The position numbers and the translations under genes were made by a program. Shown here one piece after another: positions 63,168 through 64,000 of a stretch of 64,000 bases of DNA. The notes beneath the pieces were generated by a model. The model did no database searches, was not told the origin of the DNA, and saw only the letters and a list, made by a program, of their open reading frames with translations. How positions within the stretch are numbered: the first letter of the stretch is position 1; each line of letters opens with the position of its first letter. Source of the DNA: Desmonostoc muscorum LEGE 12446 (GTDB lineage: Bacteria > Cyanobacteriota > Cyanobacteriia > Cyanobacteriales > Nostocaceae); NCBI RefSeq assembly GCF_015207005.2, contig NZ_JADEXS020000001.1, positions 4,216,001-4,280,000 on the forward strand, in the 5' to 3' direction.

Positions 63168-64000
63168 ATGTTTAAGATATTTAAGGGTTTTTACAAAGCT
63201 AAGAATAGCCGCACAGTGCCGCTGTTGGAAATATTGTCAATGGCGGTAGAAACGCTGTGGAGTAATAAATTACGCACAGGATTAACTATGTTGGGCGTAA
63301 TTATTGGCATTTCCTCAGTAATTGCCATTACCTCAGTTGGTCAAGGGGTGCAAAAGGGAGTTGAACAACAGATCCAAGCATTGGGCACAGATGTGCTGCA
63401 AATTTTAGCTGGTGCAGCCAGAAGCGGGAATGTCCGTCAAGGAGTAGGTTCTAGCAGCACGTTGACCTGGGAAGACGCCAAAGCGATCGCCACACAAGCC
63501 CCATCAGTTCAACTTGTTTCTGCCTACCTACAACGAAGTGCCCAAGTTGTCTATGCAGGACAGAACACTTCAACAACAATTTATGGTACAGATTTAAACT
63601 ACCCAGAAGTCAGAAATACCCACCCCCAGCAGGGGAGATATTTTACTGAAGAAGAACTAAATGGCGCCGCCCAAGTTGCCATTCTTGGCCCTACAGTCCA
63701 ACGCACACTTTTTGGACAGAGTGGCAATGTTATAGGCGAGAGAATTCGGATTCAGGGAGAAGCTTACGAAGTCATCGGCGTAATGGAACCTAAAGGTTCT
63801 CAAGGACCGATCGATCGAGATGACCAAATTTTCATTCCTCTAACTAGTATGTCGGCAAGGCTAGTTGGTAATAATGCTTTGGTAGGCGTTTCTGTAACCG
63901 GGATTTTAGTTAAATCTCCGAATCAAGAAGATTTAGAAGCGGCTCAGTTTCAAGTCACCAATTTATTACGCTTGCGGCATAATATTTACCCGCCCCAAGT
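63168..64000 (+). CDS. MacB/DevC-like ABC transporter permease (partial, runs off the window)
   Basis: 277 codons are in the window from ATG 63168. MacB-type permease: LLEILSMAVETLWSNKLRTG, LTMLGVIIGISSVIAITSVG (first membrane segment), then GVQKGVEQQIQALGTDVLQI and the periplasmic MacB_PCD domain (YGTDLNYPEVRNTHPQQGRY, VAILGPTVQRTLFG, IRIQGEAYEVIGVMEPKGSQ). The C-terminal membrane segments and any ATPase gene lie beyond the end. Works with the adaptor upstream to export a peptide, glycolipid or similar substrate. Confidence 0.92.
   Translation, partial: MFKIFKGFYKAKNSRTVPLLEILSMAVETLWSNKLRTGLTMLGVIIGISSVIAITSVGQGVQKGVEQQIQALGTDVLQILAGAARSGNVRQGVGSSSTLTWEDAKAIATQAPSVQLVSAYLQRSAQVVYAGQNTSTTIYGTDLNYPEVRNTHPQQGRYFTEEELNGAAQVAILGPTVQRTLFGQSGNVIGERIRIQGEAYEVIGVMEPKGSQGPIDRDDQIFIPLTSMSARLVGNNALVGVSVTGILVKSPNQEDLEAAQFQVTNLLRLRHNIYPPQ

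Overview
The window is chromosomal DNA from a cyanobacterium, most likely a Nostocales (Nostoc/Calothrix-like) strain. The evidence is the dense HIP1 octamers (GCGATCGC), tandem heptamer repeats of the TTCTGAA / CTAAAAT / GGGGATT kind, cyanobacteriochrome-type GAF proteins, a high-light-inducible protein, several Uma2 endonucleases, and families largely confined to cyanobacteria (DUF4912, DUF2358, DUF928, DUF1822, CHAT/CHASE2, ABA4-like). This is a mixed housekeeping and accessory stretch with no sign of a prophage or CRISPR array.

Layout. 1-9.4 kb: a cut-off REC-PAS regulator, a DUF4912 protein, a phosphodiester-glycosidase-like lipoprotein, a truncated Rpn-type nuclease, small hypotheticals, a Uma2 nuclease and an ArsA/Get3-like ATPase. 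9.8-18.1 kb: a four-GAF photoreceptor-like histidine kinase and a large RTX-type protein built of five 447-bp modules plus four 98/89-residue modules. 18.3-26 kb: mtnA, a flavodoxin-fold protein, an EamA transporter, a NADAR protein, an O-methyltransferase with unusual base composition and an M3 peptidase. 26-30.6 kb: a co-directional DUF1822 - CHAT/CHASE2 - DUF928 cluster. 30.8-38.2 kb: CobW, an ABA4-like membrane protein, a nested mobile repeat, a GAF-GGDEF gene split by an IS630-type element, tRNA-Lys(CTT), and a DXCF cyanobacteriochrome kinase that lacks its phospho-acceptor histidine. 38.9-46.8 kb: membrane protein, GHL10 glycoside hydrolase, heme protein, glycolate oxidase GlcD, DUF2281/PIN toxin-antitoxin pair, nucleotidyltransferase, Uma2 nuclease and miaA. 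47-58 kb: gyrB, a condensation-domain protein flanked by inverted repeats, a fasciclin lipoprotein, sigA with a 1.65-kb gene-free leader, hli and a GyrA/ParC-type subunit. 58.5-64 kb: a single-domain response regulator, a TPR protein, a secreted tandem-repeat protein with EF-hand-like loops, and the start of a MacA/MacB-like efflux operon that runs off the end.

The points most worth following are: (1) the DUF1822 - CHAT/CHASE2 - DUF928 cluster, which pairs a caspase-like protease domain with an extracytoplasmic sensor in one membrane protein; (2) the DXCF photoreceptor with a degenerate kinase; (3) the secreted repeat protein whose 20-residue units each carry a DxNxDGxxNxxE-like loop; (4) mobile repeats that can be read exactly, namely a 183-bp element with a 9-bp target duplication inside another repeat and an IS630 element whose removal restores a 375-codon diguanylate cyclase; and (5) intergenic-type tandem repeats that have entered the miaA and gyrA-like reading frames. 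All functional calls are by eye from motifs; no database search was run.
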